Position numbers and translations under genes: made by a program. Below, piece after piece: positions 17,818 through 27,035 of a stretch of DNA of 64,000 bases (positions are counted from its first letter, which is position 1; every line of letters starts with the position of its first letter). Location of the stretch: positions 1 through 64,000 of the forward strand of contig CALKCM010000009.1 in NCBI GenBank assembly GCA_938086785.1, written 5' to 3'. Below the pieces are notes generated by a model, which worked only from the letters and a program-made list of their open reading frames with translations, was not told where the DNA came from and searched no databases. The stretch is from an uncultured Bacteroidia bacterium. GTDB lineage: Bacteria > Bacteroidota > Bacteroidia > NS11-12g > UBA955.

Positions 17818-18848
17818 TGAAATATATATTTGCTTCCATATTATTCATGAGCATCTCTTGCTTTATTTCCTGTGAGAAGCCAGAGCAGCTGTACGAACCT
17901 CCAATCATTTCAGCTGGAACAGTTACACAGCAATTAGAAATGGGGCCTTCCTACGGCTCACAAGTGTATTTTGATTTTGAAACAGGTAAATCTGCCTCAA
18001 ATTCCCCCTATTCTTGGGATATCGCCTTTTCTTCTTCCTCGGAAAACAAGATTATTATTAATGGAGGAAAAAATGGAGTCTTTAGTGCTTGTAGCCTCGG
18101 AAGTATTTCATTCTCAGACCCCATTGACCCAAACTCCATTGAAGAAGAAAAATGGAAACATGATAATCCAAGTGGAGACATCGATTCAAGCGCCTTTGGG
18201 CCTACTCTAAAAAGAAAAATAAGTGGCAATTACTGGGAGAGTGACTCCTGCATGTATCTCATCAAATTGGGAGAGGAAAAAGACTTGCAAGACAAAGCAT
18301 ACGTAAAGCTACGTGTGATTAATAGAAATGGAACAAACTACCTTATTGAATGGAGCTACTGGAAGGATAAAATGTCAAATCATTCGTTTATTCCTACCTA
18401 CCCAGAAAAGAATTTCACCTATTTCTGCTTTGACTGTTCCCAAGGTATCTTGAATGAGCCGATTGACAAGGACGAGTGGGATATTCTTTTTACACGTTAT
18501 AAGGAAGAAATATATTATGCTCAAGTAAACCAAACCGAAGGATATACAGTGACTGGAGTGCTTAGCAATCCGGAAAACACAAAAACCATAAATCTAACAG
18601 GAATAATAGAATACGATGATATTGACCTGGCGTATGCGAAAGGAGTCGTTTTCGATGACCACCTGAACAATATTGGATACGACTGGAAAAACTTTAGTAT
18701 TCAGGCGAATAAATATACCATTAACCCAAAAAATACATACATCATCAAAAGCCGAAGAGGCCTGTTTTATAAAATGAAATTTGTAGACTTTTATAATGAT
18801 AACGATGAAACGGGGTTTCCAAAATTGGCTTATCAATTATTACAATAA
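17817..18848 (+). CDS. HmuY-family lipoprotein
   Basis: 343 residues. A signal peptide ends with a lipobox-like CFISC, so the protein should be anchored as a lipoprotein. YSWDIAFSSSSENKIIING and EWDILFTRYKEEIYYAQV are the two family hallmarks, as in HmuY and in the T9SS paralogue two genes upstream, with which it appears to share the domain but little sequence. Starts at GTG overlapping the receptor's TAG by one base (TAGTG). Likely hands heme to the receptor; binding residues cannot be identified by eye. Confidence 0.8.
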   Translation: MKYIFASILFMSISCFISCEKPEQLYEPPIISAGTVTQQLEMGPSYGSQVYFDFETGKSASNSPYSWDIAFSSSSENKIIINGGKNGVFSACSLGSISFSDPIDPNSIEEEKWKHDNPSGDIDSSAFGPTLKRKISGNYWESDSCMYLIKLGEEKDLQDKAYVKLRVINRNGTNYLIEWSYWKDKMSNHSFIPTYPEKNFTYFCFDCSQGILNEPIDKDEWDILFTRYKEEIYYAQVNQTEGYTVTGVLSNPENTKTINLTGIIEYDDIDLAYAKGVVFDDHLNNIGYDWKNFSIQANKYTINPKNTYIIKSRRGLFYKMKFVDFYNDNDETGFPKLAYQLLQ

Positions 18849-18858
18849 ATCTTAAGAG

Positions 18859-19938
18859 ATGAAACATACAATCTATATTGCTGCAACAATAGCATTAGCG
18901 GCCTGTGGAGGCAATGATACCCCCAAAACAGAGTGGAAAACGATGGCAAGTGGTGCAGAAGAAATCCATTTAAGCAATCTAAAACAACTTACTTTTGGTG
19001 GAGATAATGCCGAAGCCTACTGGAGTTTTGACTCCAAAAAACTAACGTTTCAGAGCAATAACCCTGCCTGGGGATTAAGCTGTGATCAAATATTCTCTGC
19101 TGATGTAGAAGACTTTAAACTGGATAGCTTTAAACCCAAATTAATAAGTACAGGAACAGGGAGAACCACCTGCTCTTATTTTATGCCTGATAATGAGCAT
19201 GTGCTGTTTGCCAGTACTCATTTAGGCAATAAGGCCTGCCCACCAGTGCCCGAGAACAGAAAAGCGTATGTATGGCCTATTTACGAGGACTATGACATCT
19301 TTGTTTCTGACCTCGACGGTAAAATAGTTAAACAGCTTACCAATGAGCCTGGTTATGACGCTGAGGCCACGGTTTCTCCCGATGGAAAAAGCATTGTATA
19401 TACCAGCACAAAATCCGGAGATTTAGAGCTTTGGATCATGGATATTGACGGTGAAAACAAACGCCAAATAACTACAGAATTAGGCTACGATGGAGGTGCA
19501 TTCTTCTCTCCAGATAATAAAAAACTAATTTTTAGAAGCAGTCGACCAAAAACGGAGGAGGAAATTACAAAATATAAAGCCTATTTAGCCGAAGGATTAG
19601 TAGCTCCAACAAATATGGAGTTATATACGGTAAATGTAGATGGCAGTGATTTAACCCAAATTACCTCCTTAGGAAAAGCCAATTGGGCTCCTTTTTATCA
19701 TCCGGATGGAAAGCGTGTGATCTTTAGTAGCAATCACAAAAGTGAAAGAGGATATGATTTTGATTTATACATGATTAATGATGACGGAACGAACTTGGAG
19801 CAAATAACTACAGAAAGTATTTTTAACTCGTTTCCAATGTTTTCTCCGGATGGAAAGTATCTAGTATTTAGCAGCAATCGAAATAATGGAGGCGGAAGAG
19901 CAACCAATTTATTTATTGCCGATTGGACAGATAAATAA
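18859..19938 (+). CDS. PD40 (TolB-like) beta-propeller lipoprotein
   Basis: 359 residues with lipoprotein signal ALAAC at about residue 12-16. At least five PD40/WD40-like repeats are readable: AYWSFDSKKLTFQS, ATVSPDGKSIVYTS, AFFSPDNKKLIFRS, PFYHPDGKRVIFSS and PMFSPDGKYLVFSS. Such propellers bind proteins or peptides in the periplasm or at the surface. It begins 10 nt after the HmuY lipoprotein and closes the operon; its role in heme handling is inferred only from position. Confidence 0.8.
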   Translation: MKHTIYIAATIALAACGGNDTPKTEWKTMASGAEEIHLSNLKQLTFGGDNAEAYWSFDSKKLTFQSNNPAWGLSCDQIFSADVEDFKLDSFKPKLISTGTGRTTCSYFMPDNEHVLFASTHLGNKACPPVPENRKAYVWPIYEDYDIFVSDLDGKIVKQLTNEPGYDAEATVSPDGKSIVYTSTKSGDLELWIMDIDGENKRQITTELGYDGGAFFSPDNKKLIFRSSRPKTEEEITKYKAYLAEGLVAPTNMELYTVNVDGSDLTQITSLGKANWAPFYHPDGKRVIFSSNHKSERGYDFDLYMINDDGTNLEQITTESIFNSFPMFSPDGKYLVFSSNRNNGGGRATNLFIADWTDK

Positions 19939-19972
19939 GCCCAGGTATTTTTGAATTAGATGAGCAAAAAAT

Positions 19973-22159
19973 CTAAAATTCAAAACCCATCGTAACATAA
20001 TGCATTCGACCGTCTGCGGGTAAAATTCCTGGTCCTGGATAAGCCGTTGCTCTTCGCGTAAAGTACATCGCATCAAACATATTGCTCATGCTATATTGTA
20101 TATGAAAGCCCTTGTAATTAAGCTTTAGTGATAAATCATTCACCGCATAAGATGGAACAATCCCTCGGGTGGCATCACTTGTTATAGTGGCATTAGTAGC
20201 ATCCGAAAACTGCTCACCAACCCAAGAAAAAGTGTGAGAAATTTGCCAGTGTTTGCCCTCTAAACCAAGACCAATCTTGCTGCTTATAGCGGGTACAGAT
20301 TCGATGAAGTTTCCTTTAATATTCGAAGCCCCGCTAATATACTTGGCCTGAATAAAATGGCTGCTTGTAAATGAATTAAACCACAGGTCTTTTTTTCTAT
20401 TTAATGGAATATGCAGCTGAGCGCCTAGTTCGAGGCCTATGCTTTGAGAAGCTCCGATATTTGTTCTATAGGAAGCCACTCGTGGCCCTATAATAGAATC
20501 TTGAATGAGTAACTCCCCTAGCCCAATTCTATTTTGATAATGCAGGCAAAAGAGACTGGCATCTATTCTAATTCTGTTCTTCCACAGCTTAGAACGATAG
20601 CCCAAATCAATATTTGAGCCGCGTTCGTCTTCCAATTCATCATCGATCAGTAAATTTGGATTTACAACAATCAAATCATTAAAAGTAATGGACCGGTAAT
20701 TGGTTGAAATATTTGCATAGAGTTCTGAAGACTTCCCGACAAAATAAGACCCTCCAATGCCCATAAGAACCACTCCCCTCACTCGCGAATCAGAGTCCAT
20801 ATATTTATTCTCCTGCAATACTTGGCCACCAGAGATAACACGCTCCTTAAAGAAACCGTTGGATGAAGTGCTAATATATTCATATCGCAAACCAGGAGTT
20901 AGGCTAAATTTAGAGGATAATCGAAACAAATTCTCGGCAAAAACAGAAACATTTCGATTGGGGAATCGATAATCAGAGAAAGCCGCATCACCGGGGTTTT
21001 TAAAGCTAAAGTTTGCATCAGAACCAGCGCTTGCAAAATCCTGAATATTATGTGTATTTCCTTGGTAATATCTCAAGCCAAGTAAAAGAGCCGAAGGTTT
21101 GTTGTGAACCACATATTTGTGCAATAAACGCGTTTCATTTCCAAAATTACGATACTTGCCTTCTACTAAATTTCGATCAGATAAAGGATCTGGCCTATTG
21201 ATTGGGCCTAACTCCCCTAATGCTTTTCGATTGGCATACAGCCCATAAGATATATTTTGTATGGAGGTATATTTACTTAACGTTTTGTGCACCTCCAAAG
21301 ACATTAAGTTCCAATCGACACTAAACCAATTCCTATTTCTGATGCTTCGTACAGGATTTTTATAAAATTCAAAATCAACTAAACCACCCGGCATTTGAGT
21401 CAAATAATTCATGTGGGTCACATCTAGCTTGATTTTCCAAGATGCTTTGGGCCGATATGTAATTGAACCAAAGAGATTGTTTTGAGAGAATTGAGAATTA
21501 TCTCTCCATCCATCTCCCTTTTTGTATTTAAAAGAGGCATAATAATTCCATCGGCCCTTTTTACCCTGAAGAGATGTAAAATTGGACAAAAAGCCGTTAG
21601 ATCCTATGCTCAATGCTTGGCTAATATGCACTGCATTTTTTGCCTTAGAGCCATCTTTTAACTTAAAGTTCAGTAAACCTCCAAACTGAGGGCCATATTG
21701 CAAACTAGCCGCTCCTCGAATCAACTCGATGCGCTCTACATTTTCTAAAGCCGGTGTATAATAACTCTCGGGATAACCCAAAGGGTCTGCGCTTATATCA
21801 TAATAGTTTTGACGTGTATTAAAATTAGATGTACGGTTGGGATCTAGGCCACGTGAACCAATGCTCAGTTGAATTCCCGCTCCATCATTTTCCCATATAT
21901 TTAGGCCCGGAATACTCGCAAAAGCAATGCGCCCAATTCCCGTAGCCAGATTTGTGTTCAGCTTTTTTATATTTATGATTTCGTTCTTTTTAGAAGCATA
22001 AATCCCCATCCCATCAATATCTGATAGCATGTCATTGAGCTTTCGCAATTTCACCGACTTTACATTTACCGTATCCATTAATTTAGAAGAGTCCGAAGCT
22101 GTTTGAGCGCATAAAGAACTCAAACCTAAAAGGAATGCTATGACACAAAAGGCTCTCAT
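19973..22159 (-). CDS. TonB-dependent receptor, FecA-like siderophore/iron-chelate type
   Basis: 728 residues from ATG 22159: a signal peptide ending SSLCAQ, no carboxypeptidase-like domain, a plug domain (IGRIAFASIPGLNIWENDG; VERIELIRGAASLQYGPQ) and a barrel ending in Phe (MGFEF). The plug with RTSNFNTRQNYYDISADPLGYPESYYTP resembles Fe(III)-dicitrate type receptors (shown here only in part by its aromatic-rich loop). The ATG forms an ATGA overlap with the HTTM stop, making it the last gene of the iron operon; an upstream reading from 22183 is less likely. Confidence 0.85.
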   Translation of the reverse strand: MRAFCVIAFLLGLSSLCAQTASDSSKLMDTVNVKSVKLRKLNDMLSDIDGMGIYASKKNEIINIKKLNTNLATGIGRIAFASIPGLNIWENDGAGIQLSIGSRGLDPNRTSNFNTRQNYYDISADPLGYPESYYTPALENVERIELIRGAASLQYGPQFGGLLNFKLKDGSKAKNAVHISQALSIGSNGFLSNFTSLQGKKGRWNYYASFKYKKGDGWRDNSQFSQNNLFGSITYRPKASWKIKLDVTHMNYLTQMPGGLVDFEFYKNPVRSIRNRNWFSVDWNLMSLEVHKTLSKYTSIQNISYGLYANRKALGELGPINRPDPLSDRNLVEGKYRNFGNETRLLHKYVVHNKPSALLLGLRYYQGNTHNIQDFASAGSDANFSFKNPGDAAFSDYRFPNRNVSVFAENLFRLSSKFSLTPGLRYEYISTSSNGFFKERVISGGQVLQENKYMDSDSRVRGVVLMGIGGSYFVGKSSELYANISTNYRSITFNDLIVVNPNLLIDDELEDERGSNIDLGYRSKLWKNRIRIDASLFCLHYQNRIGLGELLIQDSIIGPRVASYRTNIGASQSIGLELGAQLHIPLNRKKDLWFNSFTSSHFIQAKYISGASNIKGNFIESVPAISSKIGLGLEGKHWQISHTFSWVGEQFSDATNATITSDATRGIVPSYAVNDLSLKLNYKGFHIQYSMSNMFDAMYFTRRATAYPGPGILPADGRMHYVTMGFEF

Positions 22160-23460
22160 AAATCGGGATGTGTAATAATCCATTGTTTCGTTTTAAACCC
22201 ATCTTCAATCAATAGCAAATCTTGCTTTGGATTTATAAAAGGGTGGCTTACACGACCATTTAAAGCAACATGGGCGTCTACAAAGATGCGGAGGTCTTTC
22301 CTTTGCAATTGTTGGCTATAATACTCTCCCAAGTAGTGAGCATATTGCACTATAAAATCAGGTTGAATGGCCATTTGCTTCTCCTGAAAAGGAGTCAAAA
22401 ATTTAGAATTATCCACTTCAAACGCTGTGTGATCTGAGGTCTTTAGGGTAAAATGGGCTAGCCCCGATTTTTCAACCAGCATAACCCTCCAACCAAAGCG
22501 ATAGCCTTCTTCGGCCCATAACAGTTGACTGTTGTAGAATAAAAACCGGAGAGGCAGAATAAGTTGAATGCACATGTAGAGCACAAAACCAGGAGGGACG
22601 CTTCTTGCATAAACCGCCGATTTTGGCATGCCCCCCAGTCTTCCCAATACCCTTTTATGCCAGGATGCTGAAAAGAAAATGATATTACTTGTAATCATTA
22701 TTAATGGAAACAGTCCAATATTAAACATGCTCCAGGTAAGCAAATGAAATACGACTACAGCAGCATAAGCCCAAGGCCTTGTTTTCTTAAATAGTAAAAA
22801 CCAAAAAATGAACAAATCATAAAATGCCCCAAAAAAAGAAAATAGTATAGGGCTATACTCCCAGGAGAAAAGCGTTCCTAAAATTGGCCAATGAGCTCTT
22901 TCGTTTAACCAAATTGTTAAAGGCATGGCTTCGCTAATCCATTCAGGATGCAATTTAGCCAGACCCGCATAGGTATATACAATTCCAATTTGAGCCATAA
23001 TGAGGTATATCATCCAAGCAGAAACTGTATCGGACGCTTTAGTAAAACCAAGCTTTACATCCAACGAATGACTTTTATTTGCTGGTAAAAAAATTAAGAG
23101 AAAAGCAAAAAGACAGATTAAGTAATAGTGGTTTAAATAATTGGTTGCATCATAGAGTTCTAAGTAGGTAAAACACAGAAAAAAACCGATAGTAGCGAAC
23201 CTATAAAACAAGCCAATGCTTATTAAAATAGCGGATATAATGGCCATGGCATAGATTATATAAACCAGTGTTTCTCCGACACGAGGGAGGTTCTCAAACC
23301 CATAAAAACTAAAAAAGAATTGAGGTTTAACATATAATTCATACACCCATCCTTGCATCAAGGATCTCACCAAACCAAATAGCATAAGGATACCAAACCC
23401 TATCCTAAAACTGATCAGAGGAAATATTGGAATAGTTTTATTGAGGAATTGCTTGATCAA
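22156..23460 (-). CDS. HTTM-domain integral membrane protein
   Basis: 434 residues with about nine membrane helices, followed by a soluble C-terminal part of about 120 residues. The helical pattern (FRIGFGILMLFGLVRS; ATNYLNHYYLICLFAFLLIFLP; and the central RPWAYAAVVVFHLLTW) is that of the HTTM family, related to vitamin K-dependent gamma-carboxylase. The essential carboxylase residues cannot be checked by eye. It lies 5 nt downstream of imelysin and overlaps the TonB receptor by 4 nt, so it probably acts in the same iron-related process. Confidence 0.75.
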   Translation of the reverse strand: MIKQFLNKTIPIFPLISFRIGFGILMLFGLVRSLMQGWVYELYVKPQFFFSFYGFENLPRVGETLVYIIYAMAIISAILISIGLFYRFATIGFFLCFTYLELYDATNYLNHYYLICLFAFLLIFLPANKSHSLDVKLGFTKASDTVSAWMIYLIMAQIGIVYTYAGLAKLHPEWISEAMPLTIWLNERAHWPILGTLFSWEYSPILFSFFGAFYDLFIFWFLLFKKTRPWAYAAVVVFHLLTWSMFNIGLFPLIMITSNIIFFSASWHKRVLGRLGGMPKSAVYARSVPPGFVLYMCIQLILPLRFLFYNSQLLWAEEGYRFGWRVMLVEKSGLAHFTLKTSDHTAFEVDNSKFLTPFQEKQMAIQPDFIVQYAHYLGEYYSQQLQRKDLRIFVDAHVALNGRVSHPFINPKQDLLLIEDGFKTKQWIITHPDL

Positions 23461-23465
23461 TAGAC

Positions 23466-24551
23466 TTAATCAGAATCGCTTGGATTATCTAGATATGTAA
23501 TGGCAATGCACAACACTGAAGGCATATCTGATTTTAATGATACTACCTGCTTAGACATTAAAGCATACAGGTCTATTACACTGCTATTTACAGACTGAAC
23601 TTGCTCCTTTAATGAACCGGGGAACATATCAATTTTATTGAGCATGGCATCATAATTATCCTCGATGCTATTGCTTAAACCAAGATCATTTTTAACTGCC
23701 TTAATGTGAGCAAGCACATTATCTAAACCCTCGCCATTTACCTTGCCATACTTTCCCTGAAAAAAAAGTTTATTGTATTCTAAATTTGTGAAAAGTAACT
23801 TTTTTGAAAGGAATGATTGTGGCGCTTCCACTAATTCTGGCTGTTTTAAGCCAAGTGTTAGAACTCCACTAGGAATTCCAACCCGATCTCGCTTACTAAT
23901 CTCAAAGCTCTTATTCAAAGCATTAACCATTAAACTTAAAGAGGATCCCGCATCGGTTCCTTGCGCGTTAATAAAAGTGGTTTTATAAGAGACCCAATCA
24001 GTATTAATCGTCATTATTCTCTGGACTAAGTCTGAAAGTATTGCCCCGATGTATTGCTTTGTTTGATCTGATTTAAAAGAATCGATATTACTCTCACTTA
24101 AGCCAAAAATCAAAAATTCCAAAGCAGGAAAACCTATATCAAATCGTTCAGGCTCAGAAAAATTAATATTTGCAGATGCGATACTCTGCGCCAATTTCCC
24201 TTGATTTAAAGGAAAAGAATTGGCTTTTTCAATGAACATATGGCTTTCCATGGGACCAAAATCAAAGCATTGTATCTTCTGGAGATTTACGTATGTTTCA
24301 AAAAAGCTGTCTTGCAATTCTTTCAAAGAGGCTGCATTGGATGCATATCTCTGCCAAATCACTTGAAGTGAAACAAGGCTCTCCTCAAACGTTTTCAGCC
24401 CAGGTATGATAAGATGCTCAGCGTAGTTAGAGAGTAATTCAGTTTGGTTATAATCGCTATCGCACAAGGTATTGTTCTCCTTTTTCTTGGGTTTACAAGA
24501 GAAAAAGAGAATCAAAGAAAGAGATATAATACTTACTGATTTTTTAATCAT
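23466..24551 (-). CDS. imelysin (peptidase M75) family lipoprotein
   Basis: 361 residues with lipoprotein signal LFFSC (Cys19). The helical imelysin fold shows DFGPMESH near residue 98 and the motif GFPALE at 140-145. The family's GxHxxE has a Pro in place of His here, as in an imelysin subgroup, so metal binding at this site is doubtful. Imelysins (IrpA, insulin-cleaving membrane protein) are iron-regulated periplasmic or outer-membrane proteins with no settled biochemical role. The ATG overlaps the DUF4856 stop (ATGA). Confidence 0.82.
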   Translation of the reverse strand: MIKKSVSIISLSLILFFSCKPKKKENNTLCDSDYNQTELLSNYAEHLIIPGLKTFEESLVSLQVIWQRYASNAASLKELQDSFFETYVNLQKIQCFDFGPMESHMFIEKANSFPLNQGKLAQSIASANINFSEPERFDIGFPALEFLIFGLSESNIDSFKSDQTKQYIGAILSDLVQRIMTINTDWVSYKTTFINAQGTDAGSSLSLMVNALNKSFEISKRDRVGIPSGVLTLGLKQPELVEAPQSFLSKKLLFTNLEYNKLFFQGKYGKVNGEGLDNVLAHIKAVKNDLGLSNSIEDNYDAMLNKIDMFPGSLKEQVQSVNSSVIDLYALMSKQVVSLKSDMPSVLCIAITYLDNPSDSD

Positions 24552-25660
24552 AATGTATCTGCAATAGCAGTAAAGCCAAACTTATTAGACATGTTTTCTT
24601 TGACACGTTCTACATTTTCCTTCGTAATTTTATAAAGATTCATTTTGCTTATGTCTGAGCTACCTGCTAAAGTGATTAAATAATCATCAATTTCAGAAAG
24701 GCTCGCACTTTTTTCTACATTAAATTTTAAACTATAAATAAATGCTAGGGCCTCTGATAATGAATGGTGAACCACCCCTTTATCTAAAGTAAAAGACGCC
24801 AGAGCAGCATTGAGGTAATGAACGGCAGATGCCGCAGATACTTTTTCCCACTCTGATCGAATGGTAGCAATAGCAGCGTCTCTATCTGTACTATTTTTTG
24901 CACCTATAGCAGCTCTCCCCCGAATAAAGGCGTTCATTATTTTTGAGTTGCAATCCAAGACACCATTGCGTGAGTTGGTATATTTTCCCCAGAAGAATAC
25001 TCCTGAAGTATTTAAAGGAAAATCTAAAGGGACGCCAAAATAACCAAAAGCCTCATCCCAATGATGCTGCATTTTTGTACCTTTACCAGCCTCAATTGTT
25101 TCATTATCTACATCCATTTTGGAAGCACCGAGGTAAACCGAGGTGGCTTGATAATAAAAGCAAGAACCCATCAAGCCTTTTTCAATTACCTGAGCCAATT
25201 CAATCCCGTTTTCGTTAAGGAGATATTCCTTTGTTTTAGCATTGTTCTTTATGCGGCCTGCCATTCCATCTGCAGCATCAGAGGTAAGCACACTTATAGT
25301 ACATAAATTGGCTATAAGACTAGACATTAAGCCTTGTTCTGTAGATATGGTTTTGCTTTTCAATTGCTTACTCGCATCAAAACTTCCAGTGAAATTAGCA
25401 TCAGGACCATTTTCATACATGGCTAGCGCTCTTTTTTGATCTATACTAACCCCACTTGCATTTGCGGATTTAAGATAGGAACTCATTTCAGCTAACATGC
25501 CTAATCGAGCTGTTTGGCCAGAATAGTCTATATTCTCAAAATCATAGGTACTGGGCACCGTGTAGGTAAGGCTTTCTTCCTTTTTTTTTCCTTTCTCACA
25601 AGATGAAACTCCTAAAGCTAAAGCAAGTATTGTAACAGAGGATAAAATATACCTTTTCAT
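24548..25660 (-). CDS. DUF4856 lipoprotein
   Basis: 370 residues from the chosen ATG; lipoprotein signal GVSSC near residue 20. The mature start TYTVPSTYDFENIDYSGQTAR and the helical body match DUF4856, a Bacteroidetes family commonly found beside imelysins. Function unknown; by context an iron-related surface lipoprotein. First gene of the four-gene operon, with a -7 element 33 nt upstream; the reading from 25696 overlaps that promoter and is rejected. Confidence 0.8.
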   Translation of the reverse strand: MKRYILSSVTILALALGVSSCEKGKKKEESLTYTVPSTYDFENIDYSGQTARLGMLAEMSSYLKSANASGVSIDQKRALAMYENGPDANFTGSFDASKQLKSKTISTEQGLMSSLIANLCTISVLTSDAADGMAGRIKNNAKTKEYLLNENGIELAQVIEKGLMGSCFYYQATSVYLGASKMDVDNETIEAGKGTKMQHHWDEAFGYFGVPLDFPLNTSGVFFWGKYTNSRNGVLDCNSKIMNAFIRGRAAIGAKNSTDRDAAIATIRSEWEKVSAASAVHYLNAALASFTLDKGVVHHSLSEALAFIYSLKFNVEKSASLSEIDDYLITLAGSSDISKMNLYKITKENVERVKENMSNKFGFTAIADTL

Positions 25661-25693
25661 GTTTTTATTATTTATAATCGTTCTATATAGCGG

Positions 25694-25701
25694 CAAAAAT
25701 A
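25694..25701 (-). promoter_or_regulatory. -7 promoter element of the DUF4856-imelysin-HTTM-receptor operon
   Basis: TATTTTTG on the minus strand, in an AT-rich stretch, 33 nt before the ATG at 25660. No obvious Fur-box palindrome was seen by eye. Confidence 0.55.
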
Positions 25702-25784
25702 TATAGAACTTTTAAGAAAGCAAAGGAAAGCTTATGTTTATTTAGAAAAAATAAAAACAATAATTATATTGTACTATATATCAA

Positions 25785-27035
25785 TTACTTATGAAACATG
25801 ATTTTTATCATATTTTTAATCAATTTCATTTCATACACTGGCTTAAAAATGAGTTTCTTACCCAGTGTTTTTGAAGTAAAAATAAATAGGACCATGGCAG
25901 ATACAACCAAGCCAACAGAAAAGGCAATTCCCGCGCCTAAACCCTCTAAGTCTTTTAAGAGTGCATAGTGACAAAGCAGTTGAGCACTTAAACCAAACAA
26001 GGCCGATAATACCAAATAATTAAACCGGTTAATTGCATGAAGGTAATGAGCCATTACCGTACTGAAACCCAAAGCTATAATGCCAGGAATGGCTACCAAA
26101 GAGATGGCTCGCATGCCCCCAAAATCAGCACCAAATATTAAGATATATAAGGATGAAGGCACGATTAACAGCAAGAGGCAAGCCAAAAGAGTTCCCATTA
26201 CAGCTATGCTCACGTATTTACTTACCACCCGAGCAATATATGTTTCATTCTTACTTGCTAATATTTTCATATGTGCAATGGTTCCGAAACTATTTCCAAA
26301 GATCCACACGGTATCTGCAATAAGAAGTACGTTTGAAAAAACGCCCGCTTCCGCATCGGACACATAGTTAGCCAACAGAACCACACCCACTCTGTAGGAT
26401 AAAAACTGCAAAATAGCAGCCATTTGATTGGTTATTCCAAAGGAAAACAAAATTCTTGGCGGTTTCGATATTTCCTCCTTTGCCAAAGCAAAAAACGGCC
26501 GCAATACCCAGCGACTAATCGCGTATATAAGCATATGAGTAATGGCATAAACCACCAATACATGCACCACTGTAATTTGGGGAGACAGAAAGTAATACAC
26601 CAATAATACAAGCAGTTTTAGGACCTCTAAGAGCACCTGCAAGTTGTTTCGCACAAACACCTTGCTCAAGCCCTGATAGTAATTATAGTGGGTACCCAAC
26701 CAAGCGGAGGGAAAATAAATAAGAAGAATCCAAAATACCGGTAAATCTGTAAAAACAAATAATACAGTTCCTGCAATTATACCTGTTAGGATAGACCATA
26801 TCCAAACCGCAGGTACAATACTACCAATGGGCTTATTCCTAATTAAATTAGCAATAGGACTTCCACCAACTATTTCATGAACCAAAACAATCATGTGTAA
26901 CCAAAATAGAGTAACGCTCAATGCTCCCCTTCCATCGGCATTTAACCAGCGCGAACATAGAATAACCACGACCGCAGCAATAATGGCCTTAACCAAGCGC
27001 ATTCCAAAGGTCGATATAGGGCTGTTTTTAGCCAT
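25785..27035 (-). CDS. polysaccharide flippase-like membrane protein (Wzx/MOP superfamily)
   Basis: 416 residues with 12 or so membrane helices and no signal peptide. The alternating helix pairs and the N-terminal ISTFGMRLVKAIIAAVVVI are those of oligosaccharide flippases of the MOP superfamily. It follows a glycosyltransferase with an 8-nt overlap, so it likely exports a glycan or lipid-linked sugar made by that enzyme. The specific glycan is unknown, and no other surface-polysaccharide genes are near. Confidence 0.75.
   Translation of the reverse strand: MAKNSPISTFGMRLVKAIIAAVVVILCSRWLNADGRGALSVTLFWLHMIVLVHEIVGGSPIANLIRNKPIGSIVPAVWIWSILTGIIAGTVLFVFTDLPVFWILLIYFPSAWLGTHYNYYQGLSKVFVRNNLQVLLEVLKLLVLLVYYFLSPQITVVHVLVVYAITHMLIYAISRWVLRPFFALAKEEISKPPRILFSFGITNQMAAILQFLSYRVGVVLLANYVSDAEAGVFSNVLLIADTVWIFGNSFGTIAHMKILASKNETYIARVVSKYVSIAVMGTLLACLLLLIVPSSLYILIFGADFGGMRAISLVAIPGIIALGFSTVMAHYLHAINRFNYLVLSALFGLSAQLLCHYALLKDLEGLGAGIAFSVGLVVSAMVLFIFTSKTLGKKLIFKPVYEMKLIKNMIKIMFHK

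Noticed and set aside
19947-19988. AT-rich hairpin between the two converging iron/heme operons
   Set aside because: The stem is almost purely A/T with a bulge and overlaps the receptor's last codons; too weak to call a terminator.
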